Counted from the stretch's first letter, positions 25,235 through 36,254 are shown. The stretch is DNA of 64,000 nt from Phototrophicus methaneseepsis (GCF_015500095.1 NZ_CP062983.1:3472001-3536000); one strand, 5' to 3'. A program made the numbers and translations. The notes: generated by a model not told the origin, from the sequence alone.

Positions 25235-28200
25235 TTGTTGTCGCTAGAAGCGTTTACTTTCTTTGCGCAATCTCCGGGCAATGTCATTTACTTCTTGCTG
25301 GTTATCCTGCTGTTGCAGGCTAATTTACTATTCGTAAATGGCTTTTCCTTCAACAGTATTGTAGTGCCGCGACTCCAGATGTATGTGCGTGGCCTGGGGA
25401 TGATTATCGGCGTCTGGCTGCTTTATGTGCTAGGGGCGCTGCTCCCGTTGCTCATGCCATTGGATGGCCGTATTTTGCTGCCTCCATTAGAACATGCAGC
25501 TATTGTGACGAGTGTTGTTGTTTTTGGCTGGTTGTTCTTACGCGGCCACGATGATGATGCTCGATTTGGCGTGGTGTTCTGGCTGATATTAATTGCCATT
25601 GTGGGTGGTATGTTGGGCACAATCAGCGGCTGGTCTTATCTGGCTGATGAGGTGAGGTTCAGTGAGACAATTTACAGCCAGCTATGGATGGGTGCCGGGT
25701 TTATTTTTAGCCTGATCTTCGCTGTGCTGTGCCTGCTTCGCCTGCAAGTAACGCCCGATGCGCCCCTGAAAATGGCCTTCTTCCTGGTGATGGCTATCGG
25801 GTTCATTGTAAATCTTACTGCCTCTCTGACGGCTGGCATTGCGGGTGATAGCCCTGGGTTACTGCGTCTGGCCTATGTGATTTCTCTGGTGATCGTGCCT
25901 TATATTGTCTTCCGGCTTTCACAAGCTCGCCTGCAGGAAACAATCCTTGAAAAATTGAGGACGCGCCAACCAGCGCCAAGGCCGGTCCCCTACGTTGTGG
26001 TTGAAGAAACAGAGAGCAAACCTGGGACTGCAATAGAATCGCAGCCAATGCAGCTTTTGCGTGCTTTGGGGTTAATCCTGCAGGAGAAAGACCCTGAAAC
26101 GATCCCGCGACAGGTTGTTCAGGCTGCTCTGGAAACATGCCATGGTGATGTGGCTGCGCTGCTGCGCCTGCAAGATGTGAATTATGCGGATTTAACAGAC
26201 GGGTTTGATCGTTCCCAAAAGCGCAAAATCCCGCCAACCTCTATCAACCTCAAGAATCAGCCGACGCTGGTCAATGCGATTGAACGTAAGACGCAGCGAA
26301 CACTCTATAGCGATCGTAATGAGGCGGAGTTACGAGATCTCTATACACGCCTCAATCTGGAACATGTGGGACCTGTTTACTTCCAGCCTCTGTTACGCAA
26401 CAACGAGGTCGTTGCGATATTGCTGCTGGCGATGCCTTATGCCCAGCGAGAACTCACTAATTCTGAAGCTGAACTGTTGAATAGTTTTGGCATTATCGCC
26501 AGTGATTTACTCCAACTGAGCTATGAGGCTAAAGAAGCACGCCTCCAGACAGAGCAGCGGACAATTGACGCGATGCTTGAACGTATGGCGAATGTTTCTG
26601 CTATGGGGCAGGAGGGCGATGAAGCTCCCGGTGATCCATCTAGTGAGGATATGACCCTTGCGCGTATGCAAATCAACGAATTGACGCGTCAGGTGATGGA
26701 TCTCAAACTCAAGCTGGATGATGAACGAACGCGCCTTGCCAATATGCTGGATGCTTCTGATGAGACATTGACAGTGTCTCAGCGTATCCGGGCGATTAAT
26801 GAGGAACAACAGCGCTTGCGAGAAGAGCGCGATGAACTGCGCCGCCGACTAAATGAAGCTGAAACGGCGCTCAGTAGTGTGACCACGGAAGATAATCGTG
26901 TCGTGGTTGATCGCATTGTAACGGCGTTACGAGTGGAGAAAGATACGCTTCAGGCTGAGCGTGAACGACTTCAGGTTCAGTTGGATGAACTGCGCCTGCA
27001 AACGGGCTCCGGTGAGAGTGCGGATGTTCAGCAGATGATCAACCGGATGATTGAGGAGCGCTCAAGGCTCGAAGTTGAACGGGACCAACTGAGCGATAAT
27101 TTGCTGAATATTCAATCTGAATTGGCTGATCTGGGCATTGATGAGGGTACAAGCGGCCTGGCCCAATTGATTGGTCAGCTTTACGAGCAGCGCGCAGAGT
27201 TAAAAGAGCGCAGTGAACAATTGCAGCGTGAGCGTGACGCGCTCCTGAATGAGCGCAAAAGTATTGAGCATGCTATTGATCATGAGCATGAACGCGATAC
27301 ACAGATTGCCAACTTACAGAGCCAGATCGAGAACCTTGCTGTTGATCGTGATGCTGTGACGCGTCAGTATGATAAGCTGCGTGCTGAGCAAGAGAACTAC
27401 GAAGAAAAGCTCAATGCTGTTAAAGACCATCGAGCACGTTTATTGGCCCAGACCTCTGGCCTAGAGCTTGAATTAGACGAAGCCCATGCAGAGCAATCTC
27501 GCCTGAGAGCAGAGATACAAAATCTTGTAAATCAGCGTAGTGATCTCGTTAATGAACGGGATCGCTTGATAGCGGAATCTCGTGCTTTGCAGACGGAGCG
27601 CGATCAATTGCTTGCTCGTGCAGAAGGCAACCGCATGCGGTTCCAGGAAATGAGCGAGCAGGGAGTTGGCTCCCTGAAAGAGATGATTGACGATCTGACC
27701 CAGCAGCGAAGCCAGTTAGAACGCCAGCTATCGGATGTGCGGTCGAGATTGGTTGAATCAGAAAAGCAAATTGCGCGCTTGCAATCTCAGAGTTCGACTT
27801 TTGGGCCGCGTGAGGCTTTATCCCCTGAGCAAAGTGACATGATGGTGAGTTTGGCTCAGGACCTGCGCACGCCGATGACATCTATATTGGGCTATCTGAG
27901 TCTGCTTTTGCAAGAATCCGCTGGCATTCTCGGCGAGCGTCAGCGGAACTTCCTGGAACGTATCGCTACAGGCGTAGACCGCCTGGAAATTATGATTCAA
28001 GACCTTGTACAGATCACCGCTCTAGATACTGGACGCTTGAAGCTGCAAATCGAGCCGGTTAGCGTGGTCCATGTGATTGAAGATGTGATGACTGATACCT
28101 TCATGCAATTCCGGGAGAAGCGGCTAGCCCTTAATCTGGACTTGGATGATAGGATGGCCCCTATTCCGGTAGATCGTACAGGGCTTCGTACGGTGATAGG

Positions 28201-28561
28201 GCAGTTGTTGACGAATGCCTATCTCGTTTCGCCACCCGGCTCTGAAATTACTATTGTCGCCAAGCAAGATGCTTACCGCATCCGAGAAGCTGAAAACCTG
28301 CGAGAATGCGTTTTCGTGTCTGTTACAGATCAAGGTGGTGGTGTGGCTACTGATGACCTTGAAGACGTCTTTAAACGGCGATATAAGGCCACGAACCCCC
28401 TGATTGCAGGCCTTGGAGATACGGGTGTGGGTCTGGCGATTGCTAAGGCAATTGTAGAAGCACATCATGGTCGCCTGTGGATTACGACCCAAGAAGGGGC
28501 GGGCAGTCGGTTGAGTTTTGTCATCCCGATTGAAGCTGGTCTCGGATTTGAGGAAGGATAA
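25235..28561 (+). CDS. membrane sensor histidine-kinase-like protein lacking the phospho-acceptor His
   Basis: 1108 residues. About seven TM helices (residues 10-235), a GAF-like domain (about 270-430), a very long charged coiled coil (about 475-850), then a kinase core. The H-box reads [15 protein letters not shown] where S-H-E-L-R-T-P is expected: the His is Gln875. The ATPase part is intact: [10 protein letters not shown] (N-box), VTDQGGGV (G1) and [16 protein letters not shown] (G2). It may be a pseudo-kinase, a phosphatase or a signal-integrating scaffold. TTG start with AGGA 7 bases upstream. The mucin-like gene follows after 5 bases, so the two are co-transcribed; no response regulator is nearby. 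Confidence 0.82.
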   Translation: MLSLEAFTFFAQSPGNVIYFLLVILLLQANLLFVNGFSFNSIVVPRLQMYVRGLGMIIGVWLLYVLGALLPLLMPLDGRILLPPLEHAAIVTSVVVFGWLFLRGHDDDARFGVVFWLILIAIVGGMLGTISGWSYLADEVRFSETIYSQLWMGAGFIFSLIFAVLCLLRLQVTPDAPLKMAFFLVMAIGFIVNLTASLTAGIAGDSPGLLRLAYVISLVIVPYIVFRLSQARLQETILEKLRTRQPAPRPVPYVVVEETESKPGTAIESQPMQLLRALGLILQEKDPETIPRQVVQAALETCHGDVAALLRLQDVNYADLTDGFDRSQKRKIPPTSINLKNQPTLVNAIERKTQRTLYSDRNEAELRDLYTRLNLEHVGPVYFQPLLRNNEVVAILLLAMPYAQRELTNSEAELLNSFGIIASDLLQLSYEAKEARLQTEQRTIDAMLERMANVSAMGQEGDEAPGDPSSEDMTLARMQINELTRQVMDLKLKLDDERTRLANMLDASDETLTVSQRIRAINEEQQRLREERDELRRRLNEAETALSSVTTEDNRVVVDRIVTALRVEKDTLQAERERLQVQLDELRLQTGSGESADVQQMINRMIEERSRLEVERDQLSDNLLNIQSELADLGIDEGTSGLAQLIGQLYEQRAELKERSEQLQRERDALLNERKSIEHAIDHEHERDTQIANLQSQIENLAVDRDAVTRQYDKLRAEQENYEEKLNAVKDHRARLLAQTSGLELELDEAHAEQSRLRAEIQNLVNQRSDLVNERDRLIAESRALQTERDQLLARAEGNRMRFQEMSEQGVGSLKEMIDDLTQQRSQLERQLSDVRSRLVESEKQIARLQSQSSTFGPREALSPEQSDMMVSLAQDLRTPMTSILGYLSLLLQESAGILGERQRNFLERIATGVDRLEIMIQDLVQITALDTGRLKLQIEPVSVVHVIEDVMTDTFMQFREKRLALNLDLDDRMAPIPVDRTGLRTVIGQLLTNAYLVSPPGSEITIVAKQDAYRIREAENLRECVFVSVTDQGGGVATDDLEDVFKRRYKATNPLIAGLGDTGVGLAIAKAIVEAHHGRLWITTQEGAGSRLSFVIPIEAGLGFEEG

Positions 28562-28566
28562 GAGCC

Positions 28567-29856
28567 ATGCGTCGAAACTTACGTAACGAAATCCTTGTCG
28601 CGTTAGTCGTGGTGTTGATGCTGGTCGTGGCATTGGCTTTTGCCATCCTCGTAACATACACCCCTGGAGATGAACCGAATCCTGAAATTGCGATTGCGCA
28701 GGGTATTACCGAAGAGGATATGACAAGGACAGCCCTGGAAGAATCGGCGTTAACGCAGTTGGTGCTGCTAACAGAAACAGCGCTGGCGACTGATGCGCCT
28801 TCTGTTGAGGCAACTGAGGCAACAGACGTCGTCGCGGCAACAGAAGGCGCGATGGCTACCGTAACGCCAGTAAGCATGCCAACGGATTTACCCACGGATA
28901 CCGTCATTATGACACCAGTAACCATTGAAGAGTCAACAGAGGTCTCAACGGAAACCTTGGTGAATATCGACGTTCCAACGGAATCATCGGCTACTCTGAC
29001 GGATGAAGCGACAAGTACGGATGCGGCTCTAGAACCAGCAAATGTCGCCGGAGAACCGTCCCTAACGCCAACTACAATGTTGATATCGACAGCGACTGAA
29101 GAGCCAACCTCAACAGCAACTGAGACAGAAACGCCGACAGATGAACCAACGGCTACGCTTTCTCCTTCTGCGACAGCGACGCCAACTGAACGACCCACAG
29201 AGACGGCTACGCCAACCGATGAGCCGACAGCGACGAATACGGATGTGCCAACGGATACCCCGACAGCAACCGCGTCTCCGACCGAAACGCCGACTCCGAC
29301 TGAAACGGTAACAGATACATCAACGCCGAGCGCGACCCCAACAGCGACTCCAAGCCCAACGCCGACGGCAACGGATACTTCAACGCCGACTCCCACATTT
29401 ACGTTGACCTTTACAGCAACGTATACGCCAACAGATACACCGACGCCCACGGCGACTTATACCTCAACACCAACCTCAACGCCGACGCAGGTGCCAACTT
29501 CTGTATCCGGTTTGGTGCCTACGCCATCCAGTGATGATGAACTTCGGGTGACGGGTTGTACAAATATTGGTGGTCTCATCATCTTGCCTGCGCCACGTCA
29601 GACGCTCAGCGGGGAATTTAGCGTTTTTGGTGCTGCTTTTGATGAGACGATGACGGATTACAAAATCGAGTTGCGTGCTGATGAAGATGTCGACTATACG
29701 TTGATCCTCTCCGAGACTGAAAGCGTGCGTTTTGATGAATTAGCCGTTATCGATACAGAGGATTACGAACCCGGGTTATTCTGGCTGCGTTTGATTGTTG
29801 AACGTGGTGATGAATTGGATGCCCTGGAATGCGAGGTCCCCATCTATTTTGAGTAG
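28567..29856 (+). CDS. membrane-anchored Thr/Pro-rich (mucin-like) protein
   Basis: 429 residues. Residues 9-31 are a TM helix ([20 protein letters not shown]). Residues about 50-315 are low-complexity Thr/Pro/Ala/Glu repeats of the type T-P-T-x-T-P-T, likely an extended, possibly glycosylated wall-spanning stalk. Residues about 325-429 form a small compact domain, starting near V-T-G-C-T-N and rich in beta-strand pattern with two cysteines. No family is recognised for it. It is probably in one operon with the kinase-like protein upstream and could be its external ligand-binding partner (inference). Confidence 0.8.
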   Translation: MRRNLRNEILVALVVVLMLVVALAFAILVTYTPGDEPNPEIAIAQGITEEDMTRTALEESALTQLVLLTETALATDAPSVEATEATDVVAATEGAMATVTPVSMPTDLPTDTVIMTPVTIEESTEVSTETLVNIDVPTESSATLTDEATSTDAALEPANVAGEPSLTPTTMLISTATEEPTSTATETETPTDEPTATLSPSATATPTERPTETATPTDEPTATNTDVPTDTPTATASPTETPTPTETVTDTSTPSATPTATPSPTPTATDTSTPTPTFTLTFTATYTPTDTPTPTATYTSTPTSTPTQVPTSVSGLVPTPSSDDELRVTGCTNIGGLIILPAPRQTLSGEFSVFGAAFDETMTDYKIELRADEDVDYTLILSETESVRFDELAVIDTEDYEPGLFWLRLIVERGDELDALECEVPIYFE

Positions 29857-29994
29857 CCTTAGGCAATATAGTTGGCATAATATGCGGCCTCTCATAAAGT
29901 CGTAGGGAATACGACGGTCGAAATTGTTGTCTTGTTCGGCTAAACTAGCGCCGTTTGCTTGCAAATTGTTTGCGAAGAATATGATGGGAATGCC

Positions 29995-31638
29995 ATGATC
30001 GCTGAGGAATCGCGCCGTCAATCACGCTTCGGCTGTGCGCTGAGCTTTCTTATTTTCCGGCTCGTGCCGTTGATCTTAGTCGTTGCAATCGTCTGGACAG
30101 GCTGGCAAGTACTGGCTGCTGTGAATACCACAGCGGCACAATCTGGGCGTTTTGAAGAACGTCAGGATGATTATGTTGCAACAGCAACCGCGCTTGCTGT
30201 ACCAGGTGTCGCTCAAAGTGACCGATCCTACGCACAATTGGTGCAGTTCGCAACGAATACGCCGGAAGCCGATTTGGTTGAGCCAACTGCTGTACCAGAT
30301 ACGCCTGTAGCAGCTCCCACACAATCCGCAGATATACCGACTTTATCTGCTGAAACTATCGAGATTGATTTGCCCGATTTTGTGGCACCCTCAAGCGCCG
30401 ATGAAGGCATGGAAATTGCGGGCACAGCCGTCCCAACACAGGTTCCTCTGATTCAGCGCGATTATCCGCTGGTCAACATTTTGCTGTTGGGTGGCGATGA
30501 TTCCATGTTTGAAGATGGAACTGTTCGTACAGATGTGATGATCATCGTGTCGATTAACACGGAGACGCGGACGGTTTCAATGCTCAACCTGCCGCGCGAT
30601 TTATTCGTTTACATCCCTACTCCGACGATGACGCGTTTGAACACCGTCTATGGTATTGGCGAATCCATGGGGTGGCAGCCTGATGGTGGGTTCGGGCTGA
30701 TGGCACAGACCATCTTTTATAACCTGGGCGTTCGCGTGCATTATTATGCTCGTGTGGATTTTGATGGCTTCATCGATATTATTGATACCCTGGGTGGGGT
30801 TAATATGGCCGTTGATTGCGCATATCAAGATTATGCGCTGCTGGGTGGGGCAGAGGTGCCGAGCGCTGCTGTATTAGCTGATGAAGAAACCATGTTATGG
30901 ACGCTCCCAGTGGGCTACTATCGCATGAGCGGCCAGGAAGCTTTATGGTATGTTCGTACTCGTAATACATCACGAGACGAATTTGACCGTGGACGACGTC
31001 AGCAACAGTTATTGCGTTCACTGCTAAGCGAAGCTTTGGAGAATGGCACGATTCAGCAATTGCCATCATTGTGGGATCAGGCTATGCAGGTTATTGATAC
31101 CAACCTGACGTTGGATGTCATGCTCAGCCTTGCACCAATCGCCTTCGAACTAGACCCTTCCAAGATTGAGTCGTTCACAATGATTCGTACCTACCATACG
31201 ACGCCTTGGCAACCACCGAGCGGCCCATTTGCAGGGCAAGCCGTTCAATTACCGAATTACGAACCCATTCGTGATTTGCTTGTGGATTTTTACCAGCCGC
31301 CGACATCGACTCGTCTGTCGCTCTCACAATCGAGCATTGCAGTATACAACGGCACTGAGAAGGAAAACTTCGATCTTATTGCTGTAGAACGCTTAAGAGG
31401 GCTGGGCTATAACGCCATTGGCTATGGACCTGCTGATCAACAGAATTACACAGATACCATTGTGATTGATCAGATTGGTGAAGATAAGGGCAGCCTGCGT
31501 AACGATATTGCACATGAATTGAACGTCTCGTCAGAGAATGTGCAGATTCAACTCGATCCAAATCGTGAGGCAGACTATAAAGTCGTCTTAGGGTCAAATT
31601 ACAACTCCTGCTCAGGGAATGTCGTTCCCGTGGAGTAA
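29995..31638 (+). CDS. LytR-CpsA-Psr (LCP) family cell-wall ligase
   Basis: About 547 residues. One N-terminal TM helix, a Pro/Thr-rich linker, the LCP catalytic domain (residues about 150-400) with RTDVMIIVSINTETRTVS, LNLPRDLFVYIP, RVDFDGFIDIIDTLGG and RTRNTSRDEFDRGRRQQ (the conserved Arg/Asp residues that bind the polyprenyl pyrophosphate), and a C-terminal LytR_C domain (SIAVYNGTEKENFD onward). LCP enzymes transfer glycopolymers onto peptidoglycan outside the membrane. ATG at 29,995 with GGGA upstream; an in-frame TTG 12 codons earlier is the alternative. Confidence 0.9.
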   Translation: MIAEESRRQSRFGCALSFLIFRLVPLILVVAIVWTGWQVLAAVNTTAAQSGRFEERQDDYVATATALAVPGVAQSDRSYAQLVQFATNTPEADLVEPTAVPDTPVAAPTQSADIPTLSAETIEIDLPDFVAPSSADEGMEIAGTAVPTQVPLIQRDYPLVNILLLGGDDSMFEDGTVRTDVMIIVSINTETRTVSMLNLPRDLFVYIPTPTMTRLNTVYGIGESMGWQPDGGFGLMAQTIFYNLGVRVHYYARVDFDGFIDIIDTLGGVNMAVDCAYQDYALLGGAEVPSAAVLADEETMLWTLPVGYYRMSGQEALWYVRTRNTSRDEFDRGRRQQQLLRSLLSEALENGTIQQLPSLWDQAMQVIDTNLTLDVMLSLAPIAFELDPSKIESFTMIRTYHTTPWQPPSGPFAGQAVQLPNYEPIRDLLVDFYQPPTSTRLSLSQSSIAVYNGTEKENFDLIAVERLRGLGYNAIGYGPADQQNYTDTIVIDQIGEDKGSLRNDIAHELNVSSENVQIQLDPNREADYKVVLGSNYNSCSGNVVPVE

Positions 31639-31643
31639 GCATT

Positions 31644-32126
31644 TTGCGAACATTACTGGGATGTTTTATCATGATGATGGTGTGCACGATGTGTACCCCA
31701 TCTCCTGTCATCCCTGTTGTGGAAGTTGAGACAGTCCACCTAGCGATTACCCCGCTCGCGCCACCTGAAGTAACGCCATTCCCCTGTGACGATGATCTTG
31801 TGATGGAAAACTGGGTTACGACAGTCTCGTTTGCCCGTATACAGGTGCTAGCTGCCTATCAATCTACATTTCAAAGATCGCGAGATGAAGTCGTTGATGA
31901 TATGGAGACAGTCCTGAGACAGTATCGTTTACTTTTGCAGGCTGGCGTGCCAGAGTGCGGTGAGGAGGTAAACGATCAACTCATTAATGTGCTGTGGCAG
32001 AGCATGGGCATGTTGCAGGCTTATGGTAATGGTGAAGATAGAGACTACGCCACGATGCGCGGTGAGTTGGAGCTTGAGTTAGATGCCATTATTGAAGATG
32101 CGCTTAATCTCTTGATAATAGACTGA
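31644..32126 (+). CDS. small putative lipoprotein
   Basis: 160 residues from a TTG start 5 bases after the LCP stop, hence co-transcribed. The N-terminus (R-T-L-L-G-C-F-I-M-M-M-V-C-T-M-C) resembles a signal peptide ending in a lipobox-like V-C-T-M-C. The mature part has a Pro-rich linker, then a mostly helical acidic domain with two further cysteines (PFPCDDD and VPECGEE). No family recognised; location outside the membrane is inferred. Confidence 0.65.
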   Translation: MRTLLGCFIMMMVCTMCTPSPVIPVVEVETVHLAITPLAPPEVTPFPCDDDLVMENWVTTVSFARIQVLAAYQSTFQRSRDEVVDDMETVLRQYRLLLQAGVPECGEEVNDQLINVLWQSMGMLQAYGNGEDRDYATMRGELELELDAIIEDALNLLIID

Positions 32127-32131
32127 GTAAT

Positions 32132-32160
32132 CAAAAAGGCGAGCCGAAGCTCGCCTTTTG
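32132..32160. terminator. bidirectional terminator
   Basis: A near-perfect palindrome, CAAAAAGGCGAGC-CGAA-GCTCGCCTTTTG, between the convergent lipoprotein and permease genes. Confidence 0.92.
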
Positions 32161-32182
32161 AATTTCATTATTTGCCGCGAGT

Positions 32183-33100
32183 TTAATCGCTGACTGTTGG
32201 GTCCAGGGCGTCGCGCAGGCCATCGCCAATGACGTACAAGCAGAGTACGGTCACTGTGATCAAGAGACCCGGTAAAATCACCAGGTGAGGCGCACGCTGG
32301 AAGTATGATTGTGCATTCGTGAGCATATTACCCCAGCTAGGGATAAATGTCGGAATACCGAAGCCCAGGAAGCTCAGGCCAGCTTCTGCCAGAATGTTCG
32401 CGCCGATATCAATTGCCAACGTGATAATCACAATTGATATGAGATTCGGCAAGATATGAGATGCCATCACGCGAATATCCGAAGCGCCCATTGCGCGTGC
32501 TGCGACAATGAATTCGCGCTCACGCAAAGAGAATGTCTCGCCGCGTACAAGACGCATGGTCCCTGTCCACGTTAAGAACCCTAAGACCAGTACCAGGTTG
32601 ACGGGGTCTGGTCCAAGTACAGACGAGACGATCAATAGTAAGAACAAACTGGGTATAGAATTTAGCGTGGTGATAAACCACATCATAAAATCATCTACGA
32701 TACCACCGTAGTATCCTGTGATGAGTCCCAGGCTAACGCCAATTGTCAGTGAGATGAGTGCCGCAAAGAACGCAATTGCAAGAGAAACACGGCCACCCCA
32801 CATCAAACGTGTCAGGTGATCGCGCCCTTGCTCATCTGTGCCGAGCAGATGCTGTGTTGAGGGTGACTCAAATGTTTGTTGCAGGTTTTCCTGGTCAGGA
32901 CGATAACCTGTGACGTGCGTGCTCAGGACGGGAGCTAACAAGGAAATCGCCGTCAAGAGCAAAACAACGGCAATTGCGCCTAAGGTCAGATAATCATGCC
33001 TTAGCTGGAATAGCGCGCGCTGCCAGTGAGAGCGGCTCCTGACATGTTGTTGCAATTCTGCGTATTCTAGCTTGGCGACTGCTGCTTCTGATGCTGCCAT
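32183..33100 (-). CDS. oligopeptide/dipeptide ABC transporter permease (DppC/OppC type)
   Basis: 305 residues: an N-terminal OppC_N segment with a TM helix, a loop with STQHLLGTDEQGRDHLTRL, then five TM helices and the permease EAA-like loop VAARAMGASDIRVMASHILPN that contacts an ATPase. It pairs with the DppB-type permease 14 bases upstream and the substrate-binding protein. The ATPases are not encoded here. Confidence 0.92.
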   Translation of the reverse strand: MAASEAAVAKLEYAELQQHVRSRSHWQRALFQLRHDYLTLGAIAVVLLLTAISLLAPVLSTHVTGYRPDQENLQQTFESPSTQHLLGTDEQGRDHLTRLMWGGRVSLAIAFFAALISLTIGVSLGLITGYYGGIVDDFMMWFITTLNSIPSLFLLLIVSSVLGPDPVNLVLVLGFLTWTGTMRLVRGETFSLREREFIVAARAMGASDIRVMASHILPNLISIVIITLAIDIGANILAEAGLSFLGFGIPTFIPSWGNMLTNAQSYFQRAPHLVILPGLLITVTVLCLYVIGDGLRDALDPTVSD

Positions 33101-33114
33101 GTTTTCCCCCTGAC

Positions 33115-34260
33115 CTAGAACCGGATACGCGGATCAAAGACCGCATATAAAACGTCGGAAATGATGTAGGCAAAAATGGTCAGCACGGCACTTACGATAA
33201 CCGAAGCCATAATAACGGGATAGTCGCGCGTTGTGACGGCCTCAACGATGAGGCGGCCCAAGCCAGGCCAGGAGAATATCGTTTCTGTAATTGCAGCCCC
33301 ACTCAAAACGCCTACGATAGCAGGTCCTAAGAATGTCGCGAGAGGTATAAGCGCATTCCTCGCCGCATGCTGGATCCACACTGTGCGAGCGGGGAGACCT
33401 TTTGCTCGTGCTGTCCGGACGTAGTCGCTGTTGATCGTATCAAGCATGGCGGTTCGCATATAGCGAGAATAGCCAGCAATACCACTGAGTGCCAAGACAA
33501 AAACGGGCAGAACGAGGTATTCGAGTCGATCATAAATCGGGATAACATCGGCACATCCACCAGAGCTGCCATCTTCCATGCGTACGCGCATACGTTCACA
33601 GCGACCGCCAGAGGGCAAGAGATCCAGTGTAAATGCAAAGACGAGCAGTAATATAAGCCCCATCCAAAAACTGGGTACGGCATTACCTACAACCGCGAAG
33701 ATACGCGTGAAATTATCAAACCAGCTACCGCGCGTAATAGCAGCAATCAGACCAAGAGGCACACCCAGGAGCAACGCTACAACAAGTGTCGCGATGCCAA
33801 GTTCCATCGTCGCGGGCACGCGCTCCATAATCAGGTCAAATACAGGGCGACGCCATTTAAATGAGCAGCCAAAATCCCCGCGCAGGATGCCTTTGCGCTG
33901 TGTTGCTAGCACAGAACAACCCTGTACGCTGTTACTGCTGCGAGAAGTCGAGGTCGTTGCTGCGGTCTCGCCTTCTTCTAGTGTCGCGGCTTGAGATACT
34001 TCTGTTTCGTCTTGTGGTAGTTTGAACAGAATATCTGTCCCAATAAGCCAGCGACCATACTGGACATACCAGGGGTCACTCAGGCCAAATTTTGATTCTA
34101 GCTCTGCAACTGTTGCGCCGCTGGTTTCCTGTGGGTTTGCAATACCCAGGAATGACAACGGGCCGCCCGGTGCAAAGGACATAATCATATACGATAGAAG
34201 CGTAACACCAAACAAGGTTGGAATTGCCTGGATGAGGCGCCTTACGATATGCCGTATCAT
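33115..34260 (-). CDS. oligopeptide/dipeptide ABC transporter permease (DppB/OppB type) with an insertion
   Basis: 381 residues, longer than the usual ~310-330. TM1 with IPTLFGVTLLSYMIMSFAPGGP, the segment RGDFGCSFKWRRPVFDLIMERVPATMEL, and the late VRTARAKGLPARTVWIQHAARN (EAA loop) are typical. Between residues about 78 and 125 there is an extra Ser/Thr/Glu-rich stretch ending in a Cys (QGCSVLATQR), with another Cys in GDFGCS. The insertion should lie in the first external loop and may touch the binding protein (inference). Confidence 0.92.
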   Translation of the reverse strand: MIRHIVRRLIQAIPTLFGVTLLSYMIMSFAPGGPLSFLGIANPQETSGATVAELESKFGLSDPWYVQYGRWLIGTDILFKLPQDETEVSQAATLEEGETAATTSTSRSSNSVQGCSVLATQRKGILRGDFGCSFKWRRPVFDLIMERVPATMELGIATLVVALLLGVPLGLIAAITRGSWFDNFTRIFAVVGNAVPSFWMGLILLLVFAFTLDLLPSGGRCERMRVRMEDGSSGGCADVIPIYDRLEYLVLPVFVLALSGIAGYSRYMRTAMLDTINSDYVRTARAKGLPARTVWIQHAARNALIPLATFLGPAIVGVLSGAAITETIFSWPGLGRLIVEAVTTRDYPVIMASVIVSAVLTIFAYIISDVLYAVFDPRIRF

Positions 34261-34293
34261 ATTAACGTTACCATTCTACTCAGACAAAAGAAT

Positions 34294-34329
34294 AAAACGG
34301 TTGCCAGAGAAGCCCCTGGCAACCATTTT
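34294..34329 (-). promoter_or_regulatory. intercistronic hairpin between binding protein and permeases
   Basis: GGTTGCCA / TGGCAACC stem with a 10-base loop, flanked by AAAA and TTTT. It lies downstream of the binding-protein gene and upstream of the permeases, where such hairpins usually lower permease expression relative to the binding protein. Confidence 0.6.
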
Positions 34330-34349
34330 ATTGGTTCTATACCTGGTAC

Positions 34350-36200
34350 TTAGTCGGAAAGTACGCGCCAGGCATCCACGTTCCAGAGCGGGGCAGCCGG
34401 GTACGGGTCGAAGTTCTCGACATTCGGCTGGGCTGCGACCATGACGTTACCGAAGAAGAGCCACAGGTACGGCTGATCTTCATACAGCATTTGCATGGCT
34501 TCCTGATACAGGGCCAGGCGATCTTCCTGGTTACAACCTTCGATCGTGGTTGCTTGCTCCCACAGATCATACAGTTCGGGGTTGTAGTAGCTGGTGAAGG
34601 CGAAGCCTGAGCCAGGAGCATCTGCTTCTGGACCAAATGCCCAACGACCATCTGGATCGAACGGCAAGCCGAGGCTCCAGCCGATGATGATCGCATCACT
34701 TGTCTGTGATGTCAGGAGGTCCACCAGAGCACCGAAGTCGATAGCTTCGAATTCGACGGTGATACCGATTTCACCCAGCTGTTCACGTACGGTCTGGCCG
34801 ATACGTTCACGGACGGTGTTGCCGGAGTTTGTGGACAGGTTGAAGGACATCGGGGTGCCATTGTAGCTTTCGTCAACTTCACGAGCATACAGGCAGTCGT
34901 TACATTCGAGTTGGCCATCGCCGTCGTTGTCAACCCAACCGGCTTCTTCCAACAGGGAAAGTGCCATTTCAGGATCATACGGGTACGGATCCAGACCCGG
35001 ATCAACCCAGGTGAGCGGATCGCTGTTGTTGTGGACAACGGCGCGGGTGCCGTTACCTTCAACGATACCGGTAGCCGGGGTGTCGCCTTCAGGACGGGTA
35101 CCAATGATGGCGTCAACGTCGACCGCATAGGCCATTGCCTGGCGGACGAGTTTATCGCCGAAGACGGGGTGAATACCCTGGTCAGGGTGTTCGCCGTTTT
35201 CGTCCAGGCCGGGCTGCGGGTTGTTGGGGTCAGCGAGGTTCCAACCAATGTAGGTGTAACCATTTGACGGATACTCGAAGACCTGATAACCAGCTTCGTC
35301 AGCGATTTCGCGGAATTCATTCTGACGATCCAGGTTGACGGAGGTGAAGGTCAGTTCGCCAGCCAGGAAGCGTTCGTATTCAACCGTGGTATCCGGAACG
35401 CTCAGGTAAACGAATTCTGACGGGTTCACGACGCCTTCAACGGCATCCTGATATTCTTCAGCGCCGAGGAGGCTGACCTGAACGCCAGCTTCGAAGAAGG
35501 GATCGGTGAATGCGCCAAATGTCGCTGTCGGAACGAAGAACGGATCGTCGTCCATAGCGGCATAGTCATCGCCGAATGCTGCTTCGAACAGATGTGAAGG
35601 CACAACGGCGATGTCATTGATATCGCTCAGTGCAACACAGTTCGGGGTCAGTTCGACAACATTGCCTTCTTCATCACGAGTAGGCTGGCCGAGGGTGATT
35701 TGCAGGGTATAGTCGTCAATTTTTTCGTAGCTGTCGATGAAACCAGCATCGGCGCTACCATCTGCAAGTGTCGTAAAGACATAAGTACGCGGTGAGCTGG
35801 TTTCGCCACTACGAACGGCATCTGCTGCCCAAATCCAGTCATCAACTGTGATCGGGGTACCATCGCTCCAGGTAAGGTCTTGACGAAGGTTGATGGTCAG
35901 GACTGTGCCTGTTTCATCATATTCCCAGCTTTCCGCCAAACCACCAAGCTGGCTCGGTTCTTCGACCAGGGTTGATGGGTTGAGGGCAATAATATCGGGG
36001 TACATAAGATCATAAACATCGGATGACACTGTGTCACTACCGATAATGGGGTTGAAGGTACTCGGATCACCGCCAGAGTTACCTTGAATGATGACACCAC
36101 CCGTATTAGGGTCCGTGTCTTGTGCTGCAGCAGGGCCTACTAACGCCATCACTAGCGTAAGCAAAGCACCCACCATAACGAAATGGGTAAACCGCTTCAT
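34350..36200 (-). CDS. ABC transporter substrate-binding protein, family 5 (oligopeptide type)
   Basis: 616 residues from the Met with AAGGAG 8 bases upstream (a 21-residue longer frame lacks such a site). Signal peptide: M-K-R-F then FVMVGALLTLVMALVGPAAA. Family-5 marks: LAESWEYDETGTVLTINLR, LTWSDGTPITVDDW and DKLVRQAMAYAVDVDAI. The N-terminus lacks a lipobox Cys, so it is probably held by other means or soluble outside. First gene of the importer operon, with a palindromic operator candidate upstream. Confidence 0.93.
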   Translation of the reverse strand: MKRFTHFVMVGALLTLVMALVGPAAAQDTDPNTGGVIIQGNSGGDPSTFNPIIGSDTVSSDVYDLMYPDIIALNPSTLVEEPSQLGGLAESWEYDETGTVLTINLRQDLTWSDGTPITVDDWIWAADAVRSGETSSPRTYVFTTLADGSADAGFIDSYEKIDDYTLQITLGQPTRDEEGNVVELTPNCVALSDINDIAVVPSHLFEAAFGDDYAAMDDDPFFVPTATFGAFTDPFFEAGVQVSLLGAEEYQDAVEGVVNPSEFVYLSVPDTTVEYERFLAGELTFTSVNLDRQNEFREIADEAGYQVFEYPSNGYTYIGWNLADPNNPQPGLDENGEHPDQGIHPVFGDKLVRQAMAYAVDVDAIIGTRPEGDTPATGIVEGNGTRAVVHNNSDPLTWVDPGLDPYPYDPEMALSLLEEAGWVDNDGDGQLECNDCLYAREVDESYNGTPMSFNLSTNSGNTVRERIGQTVREQLGEIGITVEFEAIDFGALVDLLTSQTSDAIIIGWSLGLPFDPDGRWAFGPEADAPGSGFAFTSYYNPELYDLWEQATTIEGCNQEDRLALYQEAMQMLYEDQPYLWLFFGNVMVAAQPNVENFDPYPAAPLWNVDAWRVLSD

Positions 36201-36254
36201 ACTATGCTCCTTGCGAACAACGTATATTATTGGTGCGCTGGGCGCGAAATGTTT

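Noticed and set aside
28521-29450. 309-codon minus-strand frame rich in Val and Gly
   Set aside because: It is the complement of the Thr/Pro-rich repeats (ACN/CCN codons read backwards give GTN/GGN). The plus frame has a TM helix, operon position and a folded C-terminal domain.
34712-35320. 202-codon minus-strand frame within the binding-protein gene
   Set aside because: Alternative frame of the family-5 binding protein, Ser/Thr/Pro-rich and without start signals.
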